Source: Chelydra serpentina (taxonomy: Eukaryota > Chordata > Testudines > Chelydridae). From it: DNA of 64,000 nt. The first letter of the stretch is position 1, and each line of letters opens with the position of its first letter. The stretch is taken from contig JBAIAC010000008.1 of assembly GCA_037349315.1 (NCBI GenBank), forward strand, positions 120,278,001 through 120,342,000, in the 5' to 3' direction. The notes under the pieces are model-generated. The model searched no databases. It was not told the origin of the DNA and saw only the letters and a program-made list of their open reading frames with translations. Shown here piece by piece: positions 32,943-44,480 of the stretch. Both the position numbers and the translations under genes were made by a program.

Positions 32943-33138
32943 GGGTATACCTACACTCCAACACAACACCTGCAGCACATTCACGACTGGCCTGGATCAG
33001 CTGACTTGGACTCGGGCTGTGGCACTGAAAATTTCAGTGTAGATGTTCAGGCTCAGGGTGGATCCAGGCTCTGAGACCCCAGTCTGGGCTCTGAGACTCA
33101 GTGCTATCGGGGGGTTTTATTGCAGTGTAGACATACCC
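32943..33138. mobile_element. MITE-like element, about 196 bp
   Basis: GGGTATACCTACACTCC at the left and AGTGTAGACATACCC at the right are inverted ends. The interior ('gactcgggctgtggc', 'ctctgagaccccagtctgg') is related to the element at 3544. Confidence 0.55.
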
Positions 33139-33559
33139 AATGTGTAAGTCAGGACAGGATCTGACTCTGGGTGAGGAGGGTTTTCTCTCTTTCCACAATA
33201 TGGACAACATCCCAACAGAGAGATTGTCTGATTGATGTTCTCATTCGTTATGTCATGGACCCACCTTTCCTCCCATTCACAACTGAATAATCTTTGTGTC
33301 AGCCACAACAATTGCTTACATGGTAAATTAAAATTAGGAAAAGCTTCCTTGAACCAGCAATGAGAGACAAATAGGAGAGCCAGCACCACATGACCAATCG
33401 AGCATCCACACTCTGTAGATCATTGTTGTACCCTACACTACACTTTGGGAACCTCTGGTCTAGAAACTAAGGAAACAACCTACCTCCTGTTTGAATATTT
33501 TCACCTCATGATATCATTTAAACTAAATATATATATATATGTTGGTGGACTCTGAGGTA

Positions 33560-33672
33560 CCAAAGGGGATAATTAACAAAATACATCCCCTACTTCACAG
33601 GGGTGTAGTGACAATAAATACATTAAAAGAATGTTAGGTGCTGAGATACTGTGGTAATGGGGGCTTTAGTAT
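33560..33672 (+). repeat. SINE 3' tail fragment
   Basis: 'cacaggggtgtagtgac', 'aataaatacattaaaagaat', 'tgaggtactgtggtaatggggg'-like sequence matches the tail of the tRNA-derived SINE at 34845-35312. Confidence 0.5.
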
Positions 33673-34398
33673 TTCAGAGTTGTCTCCACAGTGGGACAAC
33701 TACTTGAGGTCTACTCTGCAAAGCAGATGGTGATGGATGAGTAGCAGGGGAGGAAACCCAAATGAGCCCAGACAAGATGACAGGGCTGTTAGTTTGTTCA
33801 CTGCTGCAGCTGGCACCATCAATAATATACCTAATGGCGAAGTTGGCAACGCACAGATGGTCTCTGAACCAGTGAAAATCAGCAGGTTTGGAGTCTGCTG
33901 AATAAGGTGGTGGGCCAATGAACTAATGACTTCTCTCTCTCTTACCACCACTTCCCCCAGACTATCATAAATAGCCCAGGCCCCACCTTTCTCCCTCTGG
34001 CGTCTAAGGGAGAACTCCAATGCCTATTTCAGGGAGACAATTCATTTAGCATGTGCATCTTCAGCTCTGGTAGATTTTATCTATTATCTGAGATGCATCC
34101 TAGGATGAAGACCATCCCATAAGTGGTCAAGGTCTACTGAATAGTCCTAGCTCCCATAGTGAAAATCAGACTACACTCTTCTATTCTAGGTTATCCCCCC
34201 CAGCCATGGTCAATATTAGTTTATTATACATCTTAGAATTAATAATTTTCCTGCCCACAGTAAGTATTCTGAAGAAAGGGCACTACTGGAGAAGCCCTCC
34301 TTTCTATGCCATGCTAGCCATTTTATGAGGACTGTTCAAGTGGCAGTTAAAAGATAGCCTGGCCATTTTTCAAAATATTAGGGGAGACAGGTTCTCAG

Positions 34399-34728
34399 CA
34401 GGGCCGGTGCAAGGAAGTTTCGTGCCCTAGGCAAAACTTCCTTGCACCAGCCCTGCGCCCCCCTCCCCCCCCGCCCCAGCTAACACCACCGCCCACCCCC
34501 ATGGCAGCCAGTCCCCCGTCGTCCCCCCGCGGCGGCTCCCCCCCCTCCGCAGGCTGGCAACTCAGCCACGCTCCCGCGGCAGCCTCCCCCCACCCACAGC
34601 GGCCCCCCCCCAGCTCCTGGCTCAGCCGCAGAGCCAGGAGGGTGGGAGGCAGCCGCGGCCAGCCACCCACCCCGGCTCCAGCGCCCTAGGCGACCGCCTA
34701 GGGTCGTCTAGTGGGCACGCCGGCCCTG
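34399..34728. mobile_element. hAT-like MITE, 330 bp, GC-rich, 8-bp target duplication
   Basis: GTTCTCAG is repeated exactly at 34391-34398 and 34729-34736. The ends CAGGGCCGG and CCGGCCCTG are perfect inverted repeats. The left part also has a small hairpin ('gcaaggaagttt' / 'aaacttccttgc'). The interior is a C-rich low-complexity block, which accounts for the open frames on both strands. It shares its ends with the element at 14914. Confidence 0.85.
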
Positions 34729-34844
34729 GTTCTCAGACCCAAGATAGCATCTGAGCTAGGGCTGAACACGGCTGTTTTGCCTACGGTCACTTCAGCACTG
34801 GTGTTGGAGTTGTTGCACATTAAAAGGATGTAGCCAAGTAGAAA

Positions 34845-35312
34845 GGAGGAGGATGGTCCAGTGGTTAGGGCAGCACACCAGCCTAGGACTTGGAAGACCT
34901 GGGTTAAAGTCTCTGCGTGACCTCAGGCAAATCACTAAGGATATGTCTACACAGCACCTAGACTCCTGTGGCTGGCCCATGCCAGCCGACCCAGCTCCGG
35001 CTGCGGGGCTGTTTCATTGGTGGGTAGGCTTCCAGGACCCTCCCACCTCAGAGGGTCTTAGAGCCTGGGTTCCAACACAAGTCCAGAAGTCTACACAGCA
35101 ATGAAACAGCCCCGCAGCCTGAGCCCAAGGCAGCTGGCACAGGCAGTTGTCTAGTTGCTGTGTAGACATATCCTTAATCAATCTGTTCCCCATGTGTGAA
35201 AAGGGGTTAATAGCACTTCCCTGCCCACCAGGGATAATAAATATATTAAAGATGGTGAGGTGCTCTGTTACTATGGTAATGGCGGCCATATAAGTACCTT
35301 ATATAGAAAGCA
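34845..35312 (+). repeat. tRNA-derived SINE (turtle type), split by a MITE
   Basis: The head has an A-box-like TGGTCCAGTGG at 34854-34864 and a degenerate B-box GGTTAAAGTCT at 34902-34912, followed by the SINE body 'tgacctcaggcaaatcac'. The body resumes after the insertion with 'ctgttccccatgtgtgaaaa' and the tail 'aataaatatattaaagatgg'. Such SINEs are known from turtles. Without the insertion the copy would be about 230 bp. Confidence 0.7.
34938..35174. mobile_element. MITE, 237 bp, inserted in the SINE, TA target duplication
   Basis: AGGATATGTCTACACAGC and GCTGTGTAGACATATCCT are perfect 18-bp inverted repeats, flanked by TA on both sides (34936-34937, 35175-35176). A 3-bp reading of the duplication is possible with less perfect ends. 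It is the best-preserved member of the TCTACAC class in this window. Confidence 0.8.
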
Positions 35313-35385
35313 GGTTGACACCCTGTATTAAAGGTGCCTTGGTGCAATCAAAGTCTATTCTTTTCTATCCATTAGAACTATACTT

Positions 35386-35595
35386 TGTTGGCGTCCGTTA
35401 GTCTCGAGAGACGATGGATATGCGCCCATGGGGAATGTTTAGCGAAGCTGGAGTGTCCTCTCCAGGGTGCAAGCCAGGGCAGGGTGATATGGAGGAACAG
35501 CTGTTGCCCATGCAGCAGAACCCCCCTCTCCACGCAACTGATGGATCCAAGGGAAAGACAATGTCGATACAACTTGGCACCAATACTATACTAAA
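35386..35595 (+). repeat. Dispersed repeat ('TTAGTCTCGAGAGAC' type)
   Basis: 'gcgtccgttagtctcgagag', 'ggagtgtcctctccagggtg' and 'ctctccacgcaactgatgg' look like a dispersed vertebrate repeat that I recognise but cannot name with certainty. The long minus-strand frame across it is not a gene. Confidence 0.35.
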
Positions 35596-35599
35596 TGGA

Positions 35600-38000
35600 A
35601 CTATACTAACACATCTCGAACAAGGAGGCTTGTGCTCTAGTGCCCTAGACTGCATATCCAAATACTGTGGGTGCTGAATCAGCAAAATGCCCCTTCCGTC
35701 AACTGACCGCGTAACATCTGTGATGCTCACATTCTCTCTCCTGCCTTGGCCCAGCAGGGATGAGGCACAAGGTTCCCATGGCTGGGATTCAAAATGGGAA
35801 TTGAGTATAAAGGATAAAATAAAGGGGGACAAAAGCGCTCGTGTTAACTTTTCACCACGGGAGCTCTGCCCAAAGGTCTCCGCAAATGGAGCAGTTGCTA
35901 CTGAAGAAGGCAGCTCAATTACCTCTTGCCACACATGGCCGGATGGTGAAAGCAGCAACTTCAGTGCCCTGCTCTGAAAGCACCAGTCAGGGCACAACTG
36001 TATACTCCAGCTGAGAAGCTGCAAGAGAGCTGGTGGATGATCACGGGGCTAATATTACAGGGAGCATAGCTGTGCATCAGTTCACCGCACACAGACTTTG
36101 GGGGGAGGGGAGTGCAGGGGGAACGTAGCTAAAGGAAAAAAGAGCTGCGACAAATAACAATCTCCTCCATTTCTCAGACAGGTCATTTTCCGCTTCAGCT
36201 TTTGTCTTCCCATTTATCATGTACATAAGAGGGCTAACACTGAAGAGTTCAGGAACACATTTCAAATTAATAGCAATGGGAACTCAAAGGCCTTTGAGGA
36301 AAGGCATACTTCAACCCAAATATGGCTCCTGGAAGTGAACAATGCCTCTTCTTCACAACCAGACAACTTCTGCTTTTTCAAAGGCTTGGCTGGAATTCCC
36401 CTTCCATGTATTCCCTGACGGGTTTATTTTCACTCCCTTTCTTGAACCTGAAGAAGTACACCAACAAAACTAGCCTCCTTCTATTCCACTGCCTAATAGA
36501 CTAGACTTCTTAAATATTCAGATTCTCACTCAGAGCTCTAGCTAGTTACAAATAATGAGAGACCAAGAGTGCAGACAGATGCTTGCCTGGGACCACAATG
36601 GAGGGTTAAGTGTTGAGTAACAGTTTTAGTGAGATTACTCCTATGAGACCTCTGGACAAGCTTTTTAGTGTGTGGAATTTTCTCTTTTCTTCCCCCAAAA
36701 GCTCATTCAGGACTGCATGAGCCATTACCTGAAATTTGGCTCCAGGTTGCAAGACGAATTCTGCGGAGGAGGAGGGTGAGCTGTGGGAGAGCTCTGCTCT
36801 GCCAAGCCAGTGACAGAAAGGGCAGCTCGCTGCCAACAGTAGCAGAGAAGGGGGAACCGTGCACCTCCTTCCCTTAGCATCTGGAGCCTCCAAAGGGACA
36901 ATTCCCTCCTAAGCGCTTCTGGAATCCTCTGCACACTTCCCCCAGTTTCTCCCATGCGTACCTGAAGGGCACATCTCAAGTTAGATTCCCCTGCATCTCA
37001 GAGGATAATAGTATCAGCATGCACATATGCTTGCACTAGCTCTTCGCTAAGTGCACTGCAAGACTTGGACGGTGAAAGTCCTTTCAGCTCCCAGACTTTT
37101 CAAATCAGGCCTGGATCAAGGAATCAAATTACCCATGTATTTGAGAAGGCGAACCCTGACAGAGCTAATACAATGCAACATACAACATGTAACTCAGGCC
37201 ATGTGCCATTAAACATTTGAAAGTGTGTAACCCTCTCTCCTGTCAGGCCCCTCCCATGCTTCTCCCTGGATCCTCTCCCAAAGTCTCCATTTGTTGAAGT
37301 CGGTTGATGGTGACACAAGAACCTGTGTAGTCAAATGAGAAAAATATTGCCATACCTTTGGCCAGTCATTCCTGGGTTCGTAAGCACCCATCCCTGGGAG
37401 CTAGTACCCCAAAGCTGTCATCCCAGGACTGTTAGCAGGAATGGGAAACTCCCCTTCCATAAAGAAAACAACTTCTCACCTCCAGTAAAATAGCTAGCAG
37501 TCTCCTGTGGGGTCTTAGATACCAACTGTTTTCCTGGAGGAGATGAGGAGCAGCTTGAATTGTTAGTTGCTTCCCTGGAGGGGAGGAGCCCGTTGCTATT
37601 AAATGACTCTACCATTGGCCTCCACCATGGCTCCGACAAGTGTTTGCCCCCCTGACCTCACACAGCACCTCCTGCTTCCCAATCCCCATCACTCACTCAC
37701 CCACCCCTCAATCCCTTGACAGGCCCCAAAGCCTTGGCTTCCTCGCACAGAATGAGGCATTGGCAGCCACGTAAGTGAAGTAAAACTCAGCATTCAGTCA
37801 TGTGTGGGTTTAATCCCATATCATGAAACAGGGTGGAGACAACATGCTGTAGCATTTTCCTACCCTAATCAGAGAGAATAAAAAGGATCACTTCCTTCGG
37901 GGGGAGGATTCCTGGCACAGATCTCTAATAAAATTCCTAAAAAGCAGGAAGAGCTTTTCCATAATACCTCTCTGATACTGTACAACTTCTACTGGAGGCT
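35600..38000. other. No gene recognised
   Basis: Frames of up to about 95 codons occur on both strands near 35.7-36.9 kb, without family features or splice context that I can support. Confidence 0.35.
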
Positions 38001-38175
38001 CTCAAAGCGATTTACATACTTTAATGAAATGAGGCTCACAACACTCATGTGAGTAATCTAGGCTTCCCTTACATTGTCATCTTTTTACAGGAAGAAAAAG
38101 GCATGTGGTTTACAGATAATGGGCTAAAAGTATCCCAGAGTATAACCCCACTGATTGGAGAATTTGGCGTAGTCC

Positions 38176-38460
38176 CCATGTTGCCAATTCATAGATTTTA
38201 TCATGAATCTCACGATATCTAGTGCTTTTCCTAGAGCCCCAGATCCTGGAGTCATGCCATTAGAGAAGAATTTCAGCTTACACTTTTTTAATGGAAGTTT
38301 CTAGCACTCAGTTGCAGAGAACAGCTTCAAATTGTGACCCTGGTGCACTCGAAGATCTCCAAAACCAGAAAGCAAATAAAAATAACCCACATTTTACTGG
38401 GGTTTTTTTAATCAGGATTTTTAAGCCAATCTCATCACTTATGACTTTTGAATGCTTGCG
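38176..38460 (+). repeat. 'TTGCCAA...CCTGGAGTC' repeat family, copy 1
   Basis: 'gttgccaattcatag', 'gccccagatcctggagtcat' and 'atttttaagccaatctcat' in order. A similar copy lies at 52770-53025 and an inverted one at 43447-43762. Confidence 0.5.
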
Positions 38461-38909
38461 GTTGGTTTTATTGTCGTTTTGTAACATGGTTTGGTATCCT
38501 GTCCACTCATAATACCTATCTATGTTACAATCCTGTCAGTACATTGCAGTATTTTAACATGGAAATCCAAAACAGTAAGATGATAGGAGTTATGCTCCAT
38601 TTAGCCAACCAATGCAGACTGGGCCAAATCAAGTTTCAGCTGAGTTTGGAAACTGTCCTTATTGAAAATCCTATATAATTTAATAGAGATACAATAATTT
38701 GTATTCCATAGGAAGTATTCTTAAAACCTACAGTATTTAGTAGACAATGAGATTCTTTACATATCCATCTATAGCAGTAATATTTTTATTACATTTTAAT
38801 AGAATGGTCCAAACATCTACATATGGAAAATGATACCTTCTGAAGAAGTCCTATAGAAATAGCCTAGGTGCCTTCCTAGGCTAGAATTTTATTTTATTTT
38901 TTAAGTACT

Positions 38910-39165
38910 CTGGGCCAGATTTTCAAAACAGCCCATCTCCAATTTAGGCACCTAAGTGGCCAGATTTCCAAAAGGGCTGAGCACATCAGGTGTCGATGCC
39001 TTTTGAAATAGGTATCACAGTGAGAGCTGCTGAGAATTTTTTAAAATCCAGCCCCTTATTTAGGTGCCTATAGAGTAGCTGAACTCTTCTAAAAAATCTC
39101 ACCCCAATTGTTGGCACTGAGCACTTGGAAATCTGGCCCTGAGCTCTGTTGAAAATCTGGCCCAG
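38910..39165. mobile_element. MITE-like element, CTGGGCCAGATTTTCAA ends
   Basis: CTGGGCCAGATTTTCAAAA at the left pairs with TTGAAAATCTGGCCCAG at the right. 'ttaggcacctaagtggc' inside mirrors 'tatttaggtgccta'. It is non-coding. Confidence 0.6.
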
Positions 39166-39963
39166 TGTGGCTTCATGTTAATTAGCCAGCTGAATTGGTT
39201 TAGAAATTTGAGCTGGATACACCTCTGCTTAGCGTATGCGACAACTTTCTCTCTTTACTCTTACCTCCTCCTTCCTTTACCTCAATTGTTAATCTCATCC
39301 AACTGCTGCTTCTTGTCATAGCCTAGATTGTGAGCAATTTGGGGTTGAGATTGTCTTCTCACTGTCTGTCTGCGCAGCACCTAACAAAATGCATCCTGAT
39401 CCTTGATTGGTGCCCATGGGCATTATTGCAATACAAATAAGCAGCGTTTCCAGCCTCTGCTTCTGGCCCAGGGTAGGTACAGCCTAAAGCAAGCAATGTC
39501 TTAAAGGACCCCAGGGGAAAAAAAAGGAGAAAGAAAACCAAATAATTTGGCTGAGGGAAAGGTGAATTAGAACTCTGGAAAACCCTAGGAAAACTACACT
39601 CACTCACCACAAGTCAACTGTGTGACAATTGGAAAGTATTGAAGCAGGGCCATTCTAATGCCTACTAGGTACAGGATAACTCTCTAAGGCACACACTGTG
39701 CCACTCATCACAGCATTCCATGTGGCTTCATCCAATTTATCCACCTACCCGCTTCTCATGTATAAATCTTCCGTATGACATACATGTGATACCATTGTGA
39801 GCATCTCTGTTTCTCTCTTGCCCCTGATGTGACCCCTTAGAAAACACACATTTTCTTTACCATGGTAATACTTTCAAAACACTGTGACAACTGAGAAGCA
39901 AAGGAACAAAGCAGCAAAGGGGTGTGACAAGGAATAATCTTTAGAAAATCATGTTTATGAAGA

Positions 39964-40134
39964 CAACAAGGAATCCGGTGGCACCTTAAAGACTGACAGA
40001 TTTATTTGGGCATAAGCTTTTGTGGGTAAAAAACCCACTTCTTCGTTGCATCTGAAGAAGTGGGTTTTTTACCCATGAAAGCTTATACCCAAATAAATCT
40101 GTTAGCCTTTAAAGTGCCACCGGACTCCTTGTTG
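39964..40134. repeat. Palindromic dimer of an interspersed repeat (81-bp arms)
   Basis: The arms 39964-40044 and 40054-40134 are reverse complements with about 7 mismatches in 81 bases, separated by only 9 bases. Each arm is a core of the family at 4205/52495. The right side continues to 'cagactaacatggctaccc' at about 40147. The sequence could fold into a long hairpin. Confidence 0.85.
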
Positions 40135-40265
40135 TTTTTGTGGATACAGACTAACATGGCTACCCCCAATACTTGACACTGTTTATGAAGAAACGCCTAT
40201 AGCAGCAGTACCCCAGCCAAAATGCCCCTTGGAGTTAAGTACCATTATATTAGAAATATGCAATG

Positions 40266-40425
40266 TAGTTGTAGCCGTGCTGGTCCCAGGATATTAGAGT
40301 GATAAGGTGGGTGAGGTTATGTCTTTTATTGGACCAACTTCGAGCTACATTAGCTTGAAAGCTCATCTGTCTCACCAACTGAAGTTGGTCCAATAAAAGA
40401 TATTACTTCACCCACCTTGTCTATT
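40266..40425. repeat. Second reptile repeat with 42-bp inverted arms
   Basis: After 'gttgtagccgtgctggtccc', the block 40300-40341 ('aaggtgggtgaggttatgtc', 'ttttattggaccaacttc') is mirrored by 40381-40422 ('gaagttggtccaataaaa', 'cttcacccaccttgtc'). Confidence 0.75.
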
Positions 40426-40794
40426 ATATTAGAAAAGCAGAAATAGCTATCGGTTGAAATGCAAAATCCATTATAAACCCCTGTCCTATGATTGCTCATA
40501 ACTTTCTCAAACAAATTCCATTAAGTCTGAAGTTTTCCACGGTGGGTCTCCACCCAGGGGTGACATTTCTGGAAAAAATTCAGTAAAATCTATTCAACCT
40601 TATTGAGCTCTGCATGTGATTACAGGAGGGTGGAAGGAAAGGGAATTTAATTTCTTGCAAACATCACAATCATTATAAGAGGTCTAGGACACTGTAAAAT
40701 CAAGTGGAGAAGAGAAACTCCCTAGTGGTCACATGATGCAGAGCTTCTATGCCACTAGTTGTCTCAATAAATGATCTGCCCTTCCATATACAAT

Positions 40795-40895
40795 ACATCA
40801 TGTTATTTAGTTAAACCTCAAAACACTCCCATGGAGGTGGGTATTATCCCCATTTCATGGAGGGGGGAAACGGAGGCACAGAGATGTCAAAGTCA
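40795..40895 (+). repeat. Ancient amniote repeat copy
   Basis: 'aacctcaaaacactcccatg', 'gtattatccccatttcatgg', 'aacggaggcacagagatg' in family order. Confidence 0.45.
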
Positions 40896-41129
40896 ACACT
40901 TCCAGAAGTGATCACTAATTTTGAATGGCTTAATTTTTGGGTGCCCAACTTGAGACATAAATCTCAAATACCCCACAACTGAGGCACCCAAAATCAGTGG
41001 CTACTTTTGTTTTTACTTGGGCACTGGGGGCACCTCAATCTCTCCTGTTCTCTGCTTGTGGCACACAACAGTTTTGTTTTCTGAGGCCTGAAATGCTTTA
41101 GTTTAACCCACGTTTTATGCTCAATACTG

Positions 41130-41212
41130 GGGTAATTAACGTCCTGTGTTATACAGGAGGTCAGACTAGATGATCTAGTGGTCCCTTCTGGCCTTAAACT
41201 ATTAACAAAATG
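41130..41212 (+). repeat. CR1 LINE 3' tail
   Basis: 'aggaggtcagactagatgat' and 'ggtcccttctggccttaaac' are the hallmark CR1 3' end, also seen in the copies at 45005 and 56246. Confidence 0.7.
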
Positions 41213-41866
41213 GATTTTTAACCTCCTAGGAACCAGATTCTCAGCTAGGCAGAGTTGGCTCAGCCCTTCCTCAAGATAGGCAGAGTGCCATGCAGTTTAG
41301 GTGAGTTTTTCATAGAAGACCTTAAAAACTGAAGCTCTCTTCAATATAGGCATTACAGAACCCCTATTGCATTTTGTAAGAGATGGAGTTTACCGCAGGG
41401 TTCATCTCTGCTTAGCACCATTCTTATTACTGATGTGTTGTTTGGCTGCCTCTCTGCCCTCCCAGAAGGCACTGTAGGTATATAACTTATTTGAGACACA
41501 AGGTGCTATATAAATGTAAATTACCATTACAGTGACTTCTATGTAATTGGGGCATGCTAGATTGGGATGGCTATTTGATTGCGTTGTCTCTCAGGAAACT
41601 CACTTAACCTATAAGGATATATAGTGAATAGTAATGACCAATGCGTAATTGGGACAGTATTAGCAACATTTTGATTCATGAGCATTAATTTTGCTAGTGC
41701 TAATTAGTTAAGCGATTAATCGGGTGTTAAATACCTTTGCATTTCTAAAGTCTGGTCTCTTGTGGTTTGATCCTACATCCACTGATCTTAATGGGAGTTT
41801 TCTGATTGGCATCAAGGTGAGAACAATCAGCCAATTAATAGAGAAGTTTCCCAGTACAAATTAAGG

Positions 41867-42478
41867 CATTGGTTCTCAAACTGGGGGTTGCGACCCTCGG
41901 GGGGTCATGACCTGGTTACGGGGGGGGGGGGGGGGGGTCCACGAGCCCCAACCCCAGCATGCGGCTGCAAGTTGCGAGCCCCGACCCCTGAGCCGGGCTG
42001 TGAGCCCCGACCCCTGCGCCAGGCTGTGAGCCCCGACCCCTGCACTGGGCTGCGAGCCCCGACCCAGCCTTCTCACAATAAAGACGAAATCTCAAAACTG
42101 GCTTGATGTGAAGGATGACCTCAGATGCGCCCTTTCTAAAACAACACCAAGAATAAAACTTCTTGTGACAAATAAACAGCATCATCCATCTCACTGATTT
42201 TTGGCTGCTTCCGGTCATTAATTGCTGTCAAGTATTAAAATAAAATTCTACTTAAAAATAACTTTTCCACTTATATTTAATTCGATAAAAGTGTGTTTTA
42301 GTCTTAATTTAAAAGCAGTGAGAAAAGGTAAATTCATTTTAAGCAATAGGGTTTAAATGTAGTATTTAACATAGTGTTAAATATCAAAAATGTGTTTTTA
42401 ATTTCTAAGGGGGGGGTCGCACTCAGAGGCTTGGTGTTCAAAAGGGGTCACCAATACAAAAAGTTTGAGAAACCACTG
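41867..42478. mobile_element. hAT-like MITE, 612 bp, 8-bp target duplication
   Basis: AATTAAGG is repeated at 41859-41866 and 42479-42486. The ends CATTGGTTCTCAAACT and AGTTTGAGAAACCACTG are inverted with one or two mismatches. The interior includes a G17-type run near 41922 and three tandem 'gagccccgacccctg' units (42003-42065), then AT-rich sequence. No transposase remains. Confidence 0.85.
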
Positions 42479-42908
42479 AATTAAGGGGTATAATCTTCCC
42501 CAAGTAATGAGTCAGCCTTGGTTAAGGGTGGCAGGATTCTGCTGGCATCAATCTTAATACTTCCAGGGTATGAAATTTACACAGTTCCTCATCACACTGG
42601 GGAGAAAAAAATGGAAATTCCTTCAAAAAAATAAATAAATAGCACCGATGAAATAGAAGAAAAGCACCAAAAAAGATATCTGGGAAAGCGAAGCTCAGCC
42701 TTTACGCTGGTCCCTTGTACTTAAAATTTAAAACACAGACTCTCCTCTTATCATTATAAACTAGCTCCAGACCTAAAACAAGCACCTCCCAGGTGCAGCT
42801 CCACACCTATGAGGCTCTGTATTGACATAAATAGGGCTTCATTCAGGCATGAGAGCCATGTACAGTTCATTCTAGGAGCAGGGCTTATATCAATCAACAC
42901 AGTATACA

Positions 42909-43093
42909 ACAGGGATCGGCCATCTTTGGCATGCAGCCCGCCAGGGAAAGCTGCTGGTGGGCCAGGACAGTTCGTTTACCTGCAGCGTCCGCAGGTTCGG
43001 TCGACCGCAGCTCCCACTGGCCGCGGTTCGCCGCTCCAGGCCAATGAGGGCTGCGGGAAGTGGCGCAGGCCAAGGGATGTGCTGGCCATTTTG
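42909..43093 (+). repeat. Half of a CpG-rich foldback hAT-like element
   Basis: 'cgtccgcaggttcgg', 'gccgcggttcgccgctccag' and 'gccaatgagggctgcggga' match the left arm of the 17319-17650 foldback. The expected right arm is absent; the similarity stops near 43093, where another repeat starts. Confidence 0.6.
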
Positions 43094-43344
43094 TGCTCAT
43101 AGAAAGTTGGCAACCCTAGCCCTCTCCCACACTCCAAACCCCTCATCCCTGGCCCCACTCCAGAGCCCGCACCCCAACCCTCTGCCCCAGCCTGGTGAAA
43201 GTAAGTGAGGGTGGGGGAGAGTGAGTGACAGAGGGAGGGGGGATGGAGCGAGCGGGGGAGAGGTCTTGGAGAAGGGGTGGGACAGGGGCGGGGCCTCAGG
43301 GCAGAGGTGTTCGGTTTTGTGCAATTAGAAAGTTGGCAACCCCA
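43090..43344. repeat. Block flanked by direct repeats 'AGAAAGTTGGCAACCC'
   Basis: 'agaaagttggcaaccc' occurs at about 43101 and 43328 in the same orientation, each preceded by 'ttttgtgc'. Between them is a purine- or pyrimidine-skewed low-complexity block ('gagtgagtgacagaggga'). Confidence 0.6.
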
Positions 43345-43446
43345 GGCACACTTATAGGTACCAGATGCTTCTGAGACCAAAGTCTTGTTAAAAAGGGATG
43401 AAAAACAGTTTTGTGGATAAAGTAGGCAGAATCTCCAACCCAAGTG

Positions 43447-43762
43447 TTCAAAAACAGAGTCAGACTCCCAAAAATCGTTAGATTGGCTTAAAAGTCAGGA
43501 TTAGTTATTTAATGTATTTATTAAAAAAATAAACGAATAATACACTCTGAGTTCTATTTGCCTTCTGCTTTTTTATTCTTTCTGGTGCACTCATGTCATG
43601 TTTTTAGGCTCTTATCCACAAACAGGAGAGCCTGAAACTTTCACTAAAAAAAAAAAGCAAAGCTGATTCTCACCGAATCAAATAATTCCAGGAGCTGGGA
43701 ATTTAAGTAAAACACCAAATATCACTAGATTCACGGTACAATTGCAAGAATTGGCAACACTA
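43447..43762 (-). repeat. 'TTGCCAA...CCTGGAGTC' repeat family, copy 2
   Basis: Read on the minus strand, 'tgttgccaattcttgcaatt' and 'ttcccagctcctggaatt' match the copies at 38176 and 52770. Confidence 0.45.
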
Positions 43763-43784
43763 TGAAAGAGGCTGCTCAGACATT

Positions 43785-43975
43785 TGATTTCTATTCCTGG
43801 CTCTGCAACAGATTTGTGGTGTGGTCTTGCACACGACACTTCTAATTTCAATACACCTCAGTTTCCCTATCTGCAGTAATACCTACCTTCCTTGGGGACC
43901 AGGGAGTTGCAAGGGTTAACTTTGTAATATACGTAGAGAGCTTCAAACTCTGTATATAGGAAACATAAAGGCAAA
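43785..43975 (+). repeat. MIR/CORE-type SINE fragment
   Basis: 'ttcctggctctgcaacag', 'gtggtcttgcacacgacact', 'cacctcagtttccctatctg' and 'aataatacctacctt'-like order is typical of MIR/CORE SINEs. Confidence 0.5.
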
Positions 43976-44329
43976 GTATTGTTACAAAAAATGTGTGTTA
44001 GCTCAGAAGACCTGGGAGTTAAGGTTGTCTCAGTTAAAGACAAGTATGTTTGTAAGGAAGAAATTCTGTAGTTTTAAATTAATGAATGTATAAGATCAGC
44101 AAGTTGAATTTTTCTCATTTGTCTTTGTAGATTGATTCACAGCAAGTGACTTAGGACATTGGGCCATCTCAAGAGTTCATAGAGAAGCTGAGGTCATCTC
44201 AAACTTGAGACCATCGCAAGCTTTAGGCCACTCAGTGTTAAACATTCATAACTTTAAAGGCCACTAAATCTTTAAAACGTAATCAAGGCAAGTCTGCAGA
44301 CTATGCGTTCTGTACTGTATCTTAATTAT

Positions 44330-44480
44330 ACTTTGCTCAAAGCACCTTACAAAGAAAAATATCATTATCCTCATTTTACAGATGGGGAAATGGAGGCACA
44401 GGGAGGTGGAGTGACTTTCCCAAGGTTACAGTAGCGGAGTCAGGTGAAGAAGCACAGATCTCCTGATTCCCGGTCTTGAT
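44330..44480 (+). repeat. Ancient amniote repeat copy
   Basis: 'tcaaagcaccttacaaag', 'atcattatcctcattttaca', 'gatggggaaatggaggcaca', 'gtgactttcccaaggttaca' is the best-preserved core of this family here. Confidence 0.6.

Noticed and set aside
34395..34689. GC-rich open frames on both strands
   Set aside because: They lie wholly in the C-rich interior of a hAT-like MITE with an exact 8-bp target duplication.
34854..34912. Possible tRNA gene
   Set aside because: The A- and B-box-like motifs belong to a SINE head: the B box is degenerate, no cloverleaf is evident, and a SINE body follows.
35398..36024. 208-codon minus-strand frame
   Set aside because: Its C-terminal part lies in a dispersed repeat, and the rest has no family features. 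Overlapping plus-strand frames are equally long in parts.
41876..42218. Proline/glycine-rich frames
   Set aside because: They come from G-runs and tandem 'gagccccgacccctg' units inside a hAT-like MITE.
42809..43443. Frames of 97 and 155 codons
   Set aside because: They span a half foldback element and a low-complexity block; the composition is repeat-driven.
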